Shown here: positions 46,936 through 57,610 of the stretch, in pieces
How positions within the stretch are numbered: position 1 is the stretch's first letter
Layout: every line of letters begins with the position of its first letter
Program-made: the position numbers and the translations under genes
Source of the DNA: Holothuria scabra
Lineage: Eukaryota > Echinodermata > Holothuroidea > Aspidochirotida > Holothuriidae
Direction: 5' to 3'
Length of the DNA stretch: 64,000 bases
Assembly (NCBI GenBank): GCA_037179385.1
Contig: CM074185.1
Span: forward strand, 50,719,000 to 50,782,999
Notes under the pieces: generated by a model
Told to the model about the DNA's origin: nothing
Seen by the model: the letters and a program-made list of their open reading frames with translations, nothing else
The model's database searches: none

Positions 46936-47539
46936 ACTTAAAGGAGAAGGCAACCCTAGCTTTTTCTGCCTACAGACTACCATTTTATGGTATGCTCTTT
47001 CTAAAAGAAGCACAAAGAAGTTTTTGAAGTATTCATTTCAACCTTAAAAATTGATTTTTAAGAAGCTACTGGTCCGTGCCATCGTTTTTTGAAATTCACC
47101 AGTTCCCGGATGTACAATGACGAAAGTGAGCCACATATCATTTTTCAACAGAAAAGTTACCAACCCACATAAACTATCTATAATTGCACATATACTGCAT
47201 AAATTATCTTCTATATTCCCCTTGGAGAAGGAGATAAAATTCCTAATGTTTGAATAAAACTATTTTCATCATACAATAATAAAGTAAAATGAAAAACAGG
47301 TTTTTAACAAGAGCATGAAAAAATAGTTTGCGCAATTGGCAACACCATTGCACCGCTGTCTGTCACCATACACACTTTGCCTATAACTCTTACAGTTCGG
47401 GTAACCGTGATGAAAGGAAATAACTGTATGTAGAGAACTGCAAACACATTCTCATGGAAGGGTGACCTTGACTAATATACAGTAATCTGTTGTGCAGTGT
47501 GTGAAAACAATGTGCACGGAATTTAACGTTAAAACTTAC

Positions 47540-47646
47540 GAGCAGGATGTACTCGAACTCTTTGTCGTACACTCTCCCGCTAAACATGGAATATAGGTCG
47601 GGAACGTTTGTATAGAAAGATTGAATCAAACGGGATGTTTGGTAGC
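47540..47646 (-). pseudogene. Exon-like open segment inside element Q
   Basis: On the minus strand a 107-bp open segment is preceded by a pyrimidine-rich run ending ATACTCAG (acceptor-like, at 47647) and followed directly by GTAAGT (donor consensus, 47534-47539). It would encode TSRLIQSFYTNVPDLYSMFS followed by GRVYDKEFEYILL: charged and aromatic, unlike the low-complexity products of A+T-rich noise. The family is not recognised. The same frame is open from 47683 to 47390 without splicing. It could be a captured host exon, a relic of the transposon's own gene, or chance. Confidence 0.25.
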
Positions 47647-47720
47647 CTGAGTATTCAGAGAATAAAGAAAGAAAACAGGACAAGGTGGCAGCCAGCAGGA
47701 TCTCTTATGAAGGTTCTAGC

Positions 47721-47810
47721 ATGCCGCTAGTACGCTTAGCACTTGTACCAGTTTTGACACTAATCGGAACCAGTATGATCTTGTCTGTTTTCTACGCAAA
47801 TAGCGAGTGA
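47721..47810 (+). CDS. Short membrane-anchor-like frame inside element Q
   Basis: A plus-strand frame of 29 codons begins MPLVRLALVPVLTLIG and ends ILSVFYANSE. A basic residue near the start and about 20 hydrophobic residues resemble a signal anchor. GTGAGC at 47807-47812, overlapping the stop, could act as a splice donor, which would make this a first coding exon. It lies opposite the intron-like part of the minus-strand segment. No downstream partner exon was identified, so it may be chance. Confidence 0.15.
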   Translation: MPLVRLALVPVLTLIGTSMILSVFYANSE

Positions 47811-48453
47811 GCTAACAGTATCTTGGGGAATTTTTAACTGCCAATATTTGTTTAGTTGAGGCAAAGAAGAGAAGACTGAGTGAACATAACGACAAGGTAG
47901 GCAGTTTGCAATTCTTACCGTAGCGAAATAGCAAGTGTCAGCTTCATTAGGCCCAGTGAGGTTCTAACAATCTTTTGAGATTGCCAAAGCTGCCGGCAAT
48001 GCTATCTAGTCCTCGTAGACATATTTTCATGGCTAGGGTGGGTATACACAGACTTTCTTGCCCCTGGGAAGGCTCAGACCCTTTTTTATACATCCCTTCA
48101 GTTTGTGGAATAGTGTACACGCCATGTGCAATGAATGGGAAATCGTATAACTTACGATGTGGCTCGTTTACGTCATAATAAAGCGCCCTCTTTTTTTTGA
48201 AAACCAGAAAATGGCTACGAACATCATGGGGATTCATTAGGGAAGAAAAATAATTGAAAAATTCATAAAAAATTGCAACTATGCTGATTCGATAAGCTTT
48301 TTTCAGAAAATGTGTTAGAATTGTGGTCTCTACTAGCTGATAGGTTTAAATCCATTGGTTGCCTTCTCCTTTAAGTTGCAGTTTACACTTTTAAACTATT
48401 GCAATTTAATACTACTTCATAGTTTGCAGGACGGTCATACCCAGTCTGTGCAG

Positions 48454-48606
48454 ACATATTTCTTACTTAAGTTAATTCATTTAGTTGGTAAAATATAATC
48501 TGTAATTTTGAATCTTTACATTTAATGCAAACATATTTCTTACTTTAGTAAATTGTGTAGTTAGTAAAATATAATCTGTAATGGTAAATCTTTACATTTA
48601 AAATGC
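48454..48606 (+). repeat. Tandem duplication, 77-bp unit, two copies
   Basis: ACATATTTCTTACTTAAGTT at 48454 and ACATATTTCTTACTTTAGTA at 48531 each begin a similar 77-bp unit sharing GTAAAATATAATCTGTAAT and AATCTTTACATTTAA. A local duplication. Confidence 0.88.
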
Positions 48607-48609
48607 TTC

Positions 48610-49085
48610 AATTCACACACAGGATCATCTTCTATAATAGGAACAATTTGCACAAATGTATGTGGATTTCTGTAACACAGTGTTTACGACATCGCAGTCT
48701 TTTGTACATGCATGTTTTCGACTAGGCTGAATGTAAGCCTGTTGATATTCTGTGGTTTTTCATATCATTAATGCAGATACAGTATGTGGTACTGACTGGC
48801 CAGTCATTTAGTCAAGTGAAAGTAACAGTTATTCCTATGTTCTTGGCTCCATTAACATACATCATATCGCAGCAGCTAGTAGATCATCAAACCACTCAAA
48901 TCTCATATATACATATAATACTCTTTTAACATTCACAGAAAGGAACCTAGTGCATATACTGCAGCCTATGAGAATTTATAAATTTATGATCAGTGTGGTT
49001 CATTGAGTGTTAATGGGTATATGCAATTCAGCTGTTATTTTTCAAAGTCATGGGGGATTGTTTAAGACAAATGTTGATGGTAATG
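48610..49085. other. No recognised feature
   Basis: About 475 bp, nothing recognised. Confidence 0.35.
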
Positions 49086-49090
49086 CTTAA

Positions 49091-49275
49091 AGAGGCTCAT
49101 TGAGTTGCCTCATGAAAGTTACCAAAGTTTAAAAAATTGTCAAATTAAGGCAATTCCTATATCCTACATGTGTAATAGAGAAAGTGCATGGTTCAATTTG
49201 TATTTTAAAAGTTCATGACCATGATACAGACACTTTTTCAAATTATGCACAAAACCATGTACAGGCAAGAATACA
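49091..49275 (-). mobile_element. MITE family P, copy 2, truncated
   Basis: TTAA at 49087-49090 precedes AGAGGCTCATTGAGTTG. The following 180 bp match the inverse of the right half of copy 1 (CTCATGAAA, CCTATATCCTACATG, TTCATGACCATG, CAAAACCATGTACAGG). The other end is not present. Confidence 0.75.
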
Positions 49276-49279
49276 TACA

Positions 49280-49730
49280 GTAATATATACGAGTATGTCA
49301 TGAATATACATGAGGTGGTTCATATCCAAATCAGTGATGTGTGAAGGTTAATTCAGAACATACAGAAACCTAATTAGCCTTTTGCAATCAAAAAATTCTT
49401 AGTGAGCAGATATCATATCAGATTTTTAGCAGGGTTGACATCAAGATCCAGTTTATCGACAAAGGAGAAGTTGACCTTATGCATATGCGGTTAATAGGGT
49501 AATACCCCAGTGGTGGAATGTCTGTGGTCATGTAGCAACTGCCCCTCCTGACAGACTAAAACTGCCTGCGAGGAAACCTTACTTAAATCAGAATGAGATT
49601 GAGTTTAACTTTGTGCACAGTCTGCACACAATTAATTTGCAAAACACAAGTCAAAATTCCATTCTTTTACAGAAGTTTACAGTGAGTCTTGCAATACCAG
49701 CTATAAGTTACATACACCTTTATGTTTGTC
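49280..49730. other. No recognised feature
   Basis: About 450 bp, nothing recognised. Confidence 0.35.
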
Positions 49731-49736
49731 AGTATT

Positions 49737-49965
49737 TATATGTCAAAAGCAGTTCCCCAACTTTTTAACTTATTTTAAAGCAGCAGCAAAATCTCACAGT
49801 TTCATCTAATCTTTAAAGTATCTTTCATATATAGGACATCATGCAACATTGCAAATTCAAGGTAAACCAGGTAGGATATTCAGAGTAAATTTCACATTTA
49901 GGAGAAATATATTGTCACATGTGGCAATACTGCAGCACTGTTGGCTCCCCCACACTCCATTAATT
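49737..49965 (+). mobile_element. MITE family H, copy 4, uninterrupted
   Basis: AAAGCAGTTCCCCAACTTTT is the decayed left end; then TTTTAAAGCAGCAGCAAAAT, ATCTTTAAAGTATCTTTCAT, AATTTCACATTTAGGAGAAA and TATTGTCACATG follow the family order. TTAA at 49813-49816 corresponds to the site used by transposon B in copy 3. The 63-codon frame overlapping it is not a gene. Confidence 0.7.
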
Positions 49966-50026
49966 GTCACATATCCATTTCATTTCATTTCCATTCATTT
50001 TGTTCTTTCACCCATATATTCCTACA

Positions 50027-50097
50027 GCCCTATATTCTGACATCCATGTTTTGGCAACTTGATCATATGCGAATATAAGGATGTCGGAATATAGGGC
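50027..50097. repeat. 71-bp palindrome with 19-bp arms
   Basis: GCCCTATATTCTGACATCC and its inverse GGATGTCGGAATATAGGGC differ at one of 19 positions, with a 33-bp loop. The arm resembles the TIR of the 30.04 kb element (CCCTATGTTCTGACAT), so it may be a minimal relative of that family. Confidence 0.8.
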
Positions 50098-50254
50098 AGT
50101 CATCGTCTACCCACAGCAGGTGAAGTGTACCCTCAATTGTTTCTTCGCATAAATCAAACAAAATGGGCATACTGTAGACGTGAGAGTGAAAACATTCATG
50201 CAGGCTTGTACAGTAACTTTTAGATAAGGATTTGATAAGATCAGTAGGTTCAAT

Positions 50255-50505
50255 AGCCTAAGTAAGTGCTAGCCCCAGTTTACCAATTAGTTTAAATCAG
50301 GCCAACCTCGGCCCTTTTTCCACTTGTGACTAAACTAGATTGTTTCCTTACTCTGTTGCTTTACATATATATATATATATGCTGAGCACCAAACACAATG
50401 ATTCAATTAGTCTAAAGTATGACCCAGCCAGGAGTCCAACAAACTCCAGACCTTTTAGTCCCGACCACAAGTTTGATGCTGTAACCTCTTGACCAAGAAC
50501 ATAGT
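50255..50505 (-). mobile_element. tRNA-derived SINE, family S1, copy 7
   Basis: Minus-strand copy. On the element strand it starts with an A-box TGGTCAAGAGGTTACAGCAT (from near 50495), has a decayed B-box region, TTGGACTCCTGGCTGGGTCA, and a body with GCACCAAACACAATG on plus. An (AT)n run of about 16 bp (near 50367) has expanded inside the body. Confidence 0.78.
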
Positions 50506-50509
50506 CAAC

Positions 50510-51340
50510 TTTATTTTAACCCCACAGAGGGTAATATTTAAAGGTGCAGATAAAGTAAGAATCATACTAAGGTTAAAAAGGATAAAAGTAGATGAGGAGA
50601 ACAGTTTCAACTACAGTAAGCCTTTATCCTTATTTGGGCCTGTTGAGCAAATCCTAAAACAATAAAATCAAATGAAATGAACGATAAAAGTCTCAAGTGC
50701 TCCTGTGCCATGCATGAAAGCTTAGCACTAGTAAAAGTGATACTATTAAATTACGTAGGGAGATGCAAGAAGGTGGTAACCATTACTAGGTATTGTTAGG
50801 TAACAGCTTTATAATTAATTGCTACCCCACCTCGTTTTCAATATGGCTATACTCCATGCTCCTGACTACCCTTAATAAATTTGTTTCACATTCAGTGTTT
50901 TTCGTATGATGATAATACCCACCATTGTTTGAGAATTAAATTGCTTTGAACAGCTAGGCCATTATCTTCCTTTGGAGTCATTTAAACAAAGGAAAAGGCT
51001 AGCTAATATTCAGGTCGGGTCATCTTTCTCAACAGCAAGGGATGCTGAGCAAAGTAATTTTTTTTAAATTGCAATTATACAGTCTGAACTGTACCTCTAC
51101 TTTTAGAGCTTGCAAGCTACAGTAAGCATGTAAAAATTCTTAACACTAGAGGCATGCACTTACAAAACACAATCATGAGCTATGAAAGGATTGCTGCCAT
51201 ATCCAGGCACCTACATTTATGTTATTTCTTCAACCTACATACAACACAGAATTTTACAATTTTCCTTTTGTTGCAAGTCTTTTCTGGGAGACAAGTGTGC
51301 ATTATGCAGTGTATTATCAACTGTTTTTTTTTTTTTTAAT
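50510..51340. other. No recognised feature
   Basis: About 830 bp of A+T-rich DNA, nothing recognised. Confidence 0.35.
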
Positions 51341-51343
51341 CTA

Positions 51344-51364
51344 GGGGAGGGTGGGGGGAGGGGG
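51344..51364 (+). repeat. G-quadruplex candidate
   Basis: Four G-runs of 4, 3, 6 and 5 separated by single bases (GGGGAGGGTGGGGGGAGGGG), preceded by a 14-base T run. It meets the usual four-run rule with one-base loops. Confidence 0.85.
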
Positions 51365-51504
51365 AGAGCAGTGATTGCAATTCGTGTAATTGTCACTACT
51401 TTTTATATGCGATATATTTCTCCACATTGGCTATTAAGATGAACTGCAACTCTAAAGTTGCTGTGTAGTACTGTAATGTCCTCTATCTACATCACCATCT
51501 CCTT

Positions 51505-51740
51505 ACCTCCTATTAACATTATGTAACCCTTCTTACCTGCAGTAATCTCTTGGCAAATTATCAGAGTGATGGTGCAAGGTAAAAGAATGAGGGCGCTCTT
51601 TGGGCTCTCCCTATGTCCATCCCATCACGCTGATAACATGTCAAAGGATTACCGCAGGTAAGTAGGTTACATAATATAAATAGGAGGTAACTATCAGAGC
51701 TAATTGTAGATTGCCAAACCAGGGGCCGAGGTTTGGGAGT
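51505..51740 (+). mobile_element. Foldback element, family J, best copy
   Basis: Arms CCTCCTATTAACATTATGTA and its inverse (TACATAATATAAATAGGAGG) continue through CTTACCTGCAGTAATC / GATTACCGCAGGTAAG and TTATCAGAGTGATGG / CCATCCCATCACGCTGATAA, so about 65 bp pair at each side of a short loop at 51575-51625. The outer end includes TGTAGATTGCCAAACCAG, shared with 54.3 kb. No clear target duplication. Confidence 0.7.
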
Positions 51741-51744
51741 TCAT

Positions 51745-54165
51745 ACACAGTAAACATTTTGATGTGATATCTATGTTGCTGTATCGTTTTCCTCTATGTA
51801 GGAATGTAGTTCTTTGATCTTGTCTTTATCTGCTGTTGTTGTATTTTTCCTGCTACTAGAAGTAAATTCCATTCTTTTCTTTGTTTTCTGTTTTGCTTTA
51901 TATGTAGTTCTTTCTTTTCTTTTCTCTAAGTCCTCCTGTACTGTAGGGATACTTTAGTTCTTCATTGGATTTCCCTTTTTTCCCTCCATTTTATACAGCT
52001 AATGTCTAATTACAGAACTTTTGGTTATAATTGGTCATCAGACTAGTGCACAATCGGTTACAATAAATGTATAACGATTAAAGTGAATTACAGATTATAA
52101 AGCATTCTTGAATAACATTTCAATTTATCAGAATTTATGAGCTTTTATTTCTTAAAATAAATGAATCAAATTATCTGTTAAATCTGACATGGCATGAGTA
52201 TACCATCCTAGGCTTCCTACATTTTGTGGTGTTAATATGCTCCTAGTCCATTATGTAATTACTTTCTTTGTACTTTTATTTACCCTACTCATTTGTTACA
52301 AGACCACCTATTTCTTTGTATCTCCATAGTTACTGTAGGTAATAAACATAAATTTACAATTTTGTAATGAATTGGAAGAAACTTGTGTCTTTTAATTTCC
52401 ATACTTGGCTGATTAGCTTAATTAGCTTAAAAAGCCGTCCAAACAAGATATGAACTGTAGTCAGTGCAGTTCAGTGAACTGTAATGACCTACAGCTATAG
52501 CTAAACATTTTCAATGCATTGTGTGTATTTTTTCTATGATTTATGCCGCATCTATCACAAATTTCCCACACACTGGGATTTATTTCCTTCTTCAAAATTG
52601 CAATTAGATTTCTTGTAGATAAAGTTCAGGTGAGGCTCGATTTTGAGACAGGAGCTCAATTATTGCTTTACAGTTCTGTCGACGTTTTACTTGGTGCTCT
52701 GGTTAAATTACTTCAGGTAACAAGGACATGTTGACATGTTAGTATTAGATATAATATTGATCACTTGACAAAAGTGTAAAAAGATGCAGAATGGGAATGT
52801 ATGGAATCAACAAATGGATGTTCCATGCCCAATTTACAGGTATGATTCATTTTTTGTTTCTGAACTATTTTATGTTTGTGGAATTAGGCCATCAGTTGAA
52901 TGGTTTTTGGCAAAGGAAATCAAAACCTCTATCCTAACAAAATTTATCAAGAATTAAAGGACATTGCAAAGTTTATTTGCTGTATATTGAATATTAATCA
53001 GAAGGAAATTTGCATCTTTTTACTAAAGACAGGCATAAAATTGTATTCCTTTAAAGTGGAAGAAACTGCCATCAGTGTCTGAAATACCCAAATTTTTTAT
53101 ATTTTGAAACTGCTCCACTATCCTAAACTACAATGTTAAACTAAAATGTGAAACACATACATGCAACCATCTCCTTGACTATTTGACATGTTTTAGTGTA
53201 TTTCAAAAAAGAAAAGGGTCATCTTTTATTTATGCTCCTAGTATCCAATCAATGTGCATTGGCAATAGTACAAAGAAATTGGCAATCTATGCTGTGGCAG
53301 AATATCCTACCAGAAAACACTGAGAACAAATCAAGGGCACCAAAGTTTTGAACAAGAAATTACAGCACACATCAAGTCAAACTCAAGGAGGAACTTAACT
53401 GAATGTCAGATCTCAAAGACTTGCTGTACAGTATAATGCACTGCAGTGAAAAAGTCTTTCAGTCAGATGCTGATTTTCTGCACACAGTCCTCCTTTAATG
53501 ATTAGTCAGTTTAAACCTACCTGCCCAGATAATGACGTATGCGTTCTCTCTCTGTCATGTGTAAAAGCCGAAAGAGCCATCATTTTTATCATTGCTTCCT
53601 GCCAGCCAGCTATGATGGAAGTACCAAGACACAGCATATGTTTAAGAGCATCGTATCCTGCTGCTCACTTTGTAATTGCATTCCAGAGCAGATGTCATCA
53701 TAATTGTTTGGCATATTGTTGGCGAAAATTGCTTGCGAGAGAATGGGACAGTAGTTGGAGCTGTGAAACGGTTATTTCTATACTGTGCTTTATTGAATTA
53801 CTATGCTGGGGTAAGGAAAGTACATTATATTAAAGTATCTGTGCATTTTTTTTTTTTTTTTGATTGCCATACTTTTTCCAATCTTGTTTATATTAGTTTG
53901 CTTCATATTGTTTCTTTCTTTGGAAGTTGTGCCTTAATTGTTGCTGGATAATAAATAGCATTTAAACATAAGTGAGTCTATGAGATGCAACAGGTTTACT
54001 GTACTATACTTGGAAAAATTGCCTTTCTTGCTTGTAAAGATAAATTTCGTTTTGGTATCAAGAAGCTTATCCTTGGAAGTCACTTCTGTAGTAATAAACA
54101 TAGAACTTTTTCAAATTAATTAAAGTTACAAAGGATTATGGGATAAATTTTTGGTGCACACTGAA
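51745..54165. other. No recognised gene (2.4 kb)
   Basis: A frame at 53676-53951 contains an acceptor-like CATTCCAG (before 53687) and donor-like GTAAGG (53811), but the product is not recognised and the frame is short. A 16-base T run lies near 53847. Confidence 0.3.
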
Positions 54166-54169
54166 TCTA

Positions 54170-54378
54170 CATGGCCCCTCTCTTTCTTCCATGGACAGGC
54201 AAGCACAAGGGGGACCTGATCCCCAGGTGACCTCTGGCAGAGTTCACCCGGAGCCACTGTGCTAAAAAAGCTTGCCAGGGACTTCATGCGGGTAAGTGGG
54301 GATTACAAATTGGAAACAGGAGGGATAAGTATTGGGGCTTGTAGATTCCCAAACCAGTGAGTTTTGGGAATTTTGTCA
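54170..54378 (+). repeat. Family J copy, partial
   Basis: CTTGCCAGGGACTTCATGCG then GGTAAGTGGGGATTACA, and TTGGGGCTTGTAGATTCCCA with AACCAGTGAG, give the right arm of family J. The left part (54180-54260) is G+C-richer and not clearly its inverse. Confidence 0.55.
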
Positions 54379-54639
54379 ATACGCATGGTAGAAAAGAAAG
54401 CTATGTACTTATGTAAAGCTGCTCGGGAAAACGAGATTTATTCCGAAATTGTCTACACATATAGAGTAGCAGTGTAGACTTACATGCCTCAGTGTCATAT
54501 CCAAAGGAAAACTCAAGGTTTGAACATGCAATTCTAATATTTTTCCTAGTAGTTTTTTCTTTGCTGTAATTTTGCAGTTATTACTACAGTTCACAGTTGA
54601 GGCTTTTTCTTGGAAGAAACTTGTACAAGTCATTTTGAA

Positions 54640-56400
54640 ACATTACATCAATTGGAGATAACAGTTTTACCATGTAGATGGCCATTTCAGGTTCATCTGA
54701 ACTTCAAAGTTAAAATTGGTCTCTATGACCATACCTTTCACAGCACATTGTTTCTATACCCTTTGGAATTAAATTGCAGCAGTTATATAGGGACTGTTTC
54801 ATGATGCAATGGATAACTGGATGTATGCTTTTAAAATTGCTCTCCAGGAAAGTTTAGCAAGCACAGTTGGATTTAAAATCTTTATGGATTGGAGATTGTA
54901 GAAACATATGGTGTGTAGCTGAATATTCATGATGCCATTGATAAAGTCTGCCATATTTTTGAAATGGCATTTTCCAGGAAAGTTTTGCACAGTTGTGTTC
55001 AAAATTTTTATCAACTGGTATAAACATTATTTGGCCTGCAGGATGCAACTGATGTGGTTAGTTGGTTACACAATTGGCTGGAATTGTTCCCTGTGGTGAA
55101 ATCTTTCAGAGCACAGTTGTGAATTGAAAGCTTCATAACTACAGCTTATAATTTCCATCATGGTATACATAGGTACTATTGCTCCTCAGAATTGCTTTCA
55201 TGCCATTTTTGTGTCGGATAATTTGGAGATTGCAGCTACAATATGAAGCTATTTTAGGATTTACCTGAGAACTTCCATTGTATTGAACTTCAAAATGCTC
55301 TCTATGAGGAAACATTTTCACAGCACAGTTGTGTTGAAAATCTTTATGGATTAGAGATATGCAGCAACCAATTGTATGCAGCTGACTTTGTCATGATGCA
55401 AGTGATATCTATCATGGTATTCTTAAATTATGCCTTCCAGGAAAGTTTTGATAGTGCAGTTGTTTTCAAAATCTTTATCAACTGGTAATAAAAACATGCA
55501 GCCTGGGGGATGCAACTGATAAGTTGCATGGTATATATGACACATAGTTAATATTGCTTTCCATGATGAAATCTTTCAAAGTACAGTTGTGTTGAAAGTC
55601 TTTTTATGTCAAGTACAATTAATAACTTCCATGCTATAGTTAGAATTGCTCCTTAGAATAAATAGCTTTTATGCCATTGTTGTGTTGGAAAAACTGGAGA
55701 TACAGCTTCAATATGTAGCTGGCCGTTTCAGGATTCATCTGATAACCTCCATTGTATTAAACTTATAATTGCTTTCTATGATGGAAGAAATCTTTCACAG
55801 CACGCCTGTGTTGAAAACTTTTAGTGGAGATTACAGCCAAAAAAACTGAATGTAGATGAATACGTCATGATGCAATAACTTCCATGCATGGAAGTGTAAC
55901 TACCTCAGAGGTAGTACTTCCATGTTCCATGGCATTTTTAAATCATTCTCAAGGGTAGTTTTACTGCCACATTTGTGTTCAAAATCATTATCAATTGGAA
56001 ATTACATGTAGTTTCAGGATGCAACTGATAACTTCTGTGGTATCTATTAGAATTTGCTTGCCATGGCAAAACCTTTCATGGAACAGTTGTGTTCTGTTGA
56101 AAGTCTTTATCAATTTAGGATTTTAGCTGCAACTGATAAATCTGTTATATTATAGTTGCAACTGATAACTCTGTTGTTTCTGTCTCATACCATTGTTGTG
56201 TTATAAATAATGGATATTACAGCTGCAATATGTACGCAGCAGACCATTTCAGTCTACACCTAATAATTTCAGTGGCATAGTTAGAGAATTGCTCTTCATA
56301 AAAGCTCTTATACTGTTGTGTTAGAAATATTAAAGTTCACATCTAAAATATATATGGTAGCTGACCATTTCAAGATACAGCAAAAAACTTCTATAAATTG
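54640..56400 (+). repeat. Higher-order tandem array, 470-515 bp period
   Basis: About fifteen diverged subunits of roughly 90-160 bp, each built around a (G)CACAGTTGTGTT-AAA-TCTTTAT-type core. Core positions: near 54859, 54987, 55111, 55202, 55323, 55457, 55578, 55674, 55800, 55958, 56075, 56190 and 56296. Subunits fall into four types in the repeating order A-B-C-D: A with CTTTATGGATT and CATGATGCAA; B with TTTATCAACTGG and a GGATGCAACTGATAA tail; C after GATGAAATCTTTCA; D with TTGGAGATTACAGC, TTTCAGGATTCATCTGATAA. Same-type spacing is 464-516 bp over three rounds. An extra A-like unit occurs early. No coding frame of interest. Confidence 0.85.
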
Positions 56401-56404
56401 GATC

Positions 56405-56750
56405 ACTGCTCTCAACAATCCTTGACAAAAATGATGGGACAAAGCCATCAAAACAATTAGCAATGAACAATTACCATTCCCCACTCCCCCATTTAATATT
56501 GTGGCAGCTCAAGGTGTATGCCTGAAACTTCAACATTGATGTGGAGAGTGGCGTTTGTCCCATGCACTTTTGTATTTGTAGAAGTGTTACAGTTGTACCA
56601 TTCTCTATAATTACTTCACATTACAAACTACACAAATTTAAGATTTGGTTAATTCCTCCTGTGTTCTCATGTTGTTTCCTGCATTGCTCTTAGAATTTTA
56701 CTCCCTCTCAATTAGATCGTAACTTGCTTCCTTCTGTTCACCCCTTGACA
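56405..56750. other. No recognised feature
   Basis: About 345 bp, nothing recognised. Confidence 0.35.
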
Positions 56751-56755
56751 CTTAA

Positions 56756-57007
56756 ACCTTTACCGTTGAGCTCCAGTCCAGGCATATTTGCACGCCTCTG
56801 GAGTGGGCGGAAAAGGGGACGTAGCACGCCCCGCATCAGCTTCCGTAGGCTATTGACCCTGTGACCTTAAACTATTGTGTCTCTCGTTGTTGTGGCCGAA
56901 TTTTCGGGTAGCTACTCGCAGTTTCGAGCTCCTCCGTGAAACAGTAAAGATTGGTGACAGCCGCACTCTCCACATGGGTCCAAAAGGACCCAAACAACAG
57001 TAAAGGG
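56756..57007 (+). mobile_element. TTAA-flanked MITE, family N, copy 2
   Basis: 252 bp between TTAA at 56752-56755 and TTAA at 57008-57011. Ends ACCTTTACCGTTGAG and CAACAGTAAAGGG. Colinear with 25.94 kb (GCATCAGCTTCCGTAGGCTA, TTGACCCTGTGA, GGGTCCAAAAGGACCC) but with about 50 extra bases at 56885-56945 (including GGCCGAATTTTCGGG). The shared interior is highly similar, so the two insertions are probably fairly young. Confidence 0.92.
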
Positions 57008-57011
57008 TTAA

Positions 57012-57605
57012 GAGAAAATGCCCATCAGCCAGAATTTAGAAAAACTGCAACCACAATTCCTCTTAACTCTGTACAGCTTAATTTCCAGGCAGAAAAATAA
57101 TTGATCTTGACTCCTGAAACTTGTGTTGGTCCAATTCAATCATGCATGGCACACTGAAAAGCTGTGCTAGGCCAGTAGGTGGCCTCCCATAGCAAATCAC
57201 CATAGGTGGTCTAATCCTTGTACCCGAGTTGCCATTGGCAGATTGGGTAAGAGAGGGTATTTGGATGCCACCTGTCATGCACTGCTTGTCCTTATTTGAC
57301 ATATGATTATTGGAGGTAAATACAGATGTATAGTTAAGATGGAAATTAACGTAGTTGATCTTTACAAAGGTAGAAATAAAAGAAGGGACTTAATAAATAT
57401 GGAAAGATGTGGTAAAGTGGAGAACAGTATTTCTCAATCAGGGTCTCCAGAAATTAATTTAGGAGATCATATGCGGCCAAAGGTGTCCTCGCATCCATAA
57501 AAAGTGAGTGCAAGACCATCAAAATTGGAAATGGTATGAAGAATAGAAAAAATGGTATTGGTTCATTAGAATTGTATAAACTTTACAGTAAAAGGGGGAA
57601 GGGAA
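57012..57605. other. No recognised feature
   Basis: About 590 bp; the frames at 57078-57302 and 57303-57500 show no known domain. Confidence 0.35.
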
Positions 57606-57610
57606 ATTAA

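Larger units (their letters stand above)
46942..48370. mobile_element. TTAA-flanked 1.4-kb element Q with exon-like core
   Basis: Between TTAA at 46938-46941 and TTAA at 48371-48374. Terminal 14 bp, AGGAGAAGGCAACC and GGTTGCCTTCTCCT, are perfect inverses. About 170-200 bp inside, both arms carry a related block (AATGACGAAAGTGAGCCACAT on the left; TATGACGTAAACGAGCCACAT as the inverse on the right), so the TIR may be long but decayed. The core (about 47.4-47.95 kb) is less A+T-rich, with splice-like sites on both strands. No transposase is recognisable. Either a non-autonomous piggyBac-like element that captured host DNA, or a relic whose own gene has decayed. Confidence 0.75.

Noticed and set aside
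47390..47430. ACAGTTCGGGTAACC resembles the left TIR of transposon A
   Set aside because: No TTAA at its edge and no matching inverse end downstream; probably coincidence.
47647..47914. Joining the minus-strand segment to an upstream MKLTLAISL-type start through CTACG-GTAAGA
   Set aside because: The reading phase does not match: the join from that start runs into a stop, so a two-exon gene is not supported.
53676..53951. Possible exon 53687-53810 with acceptor-like CATTCCAG and donor-like GTAAGG
   Set aside because: The product is short and matches no family I know, an overlapping frame is equally long, and such sites occur by chance in 64 kb.
54640..56400. CRISPR-like array
   Set aside because: Repeats are long, diverged and contiguous with no unique spacers; a eukaryotic tandem array fits.
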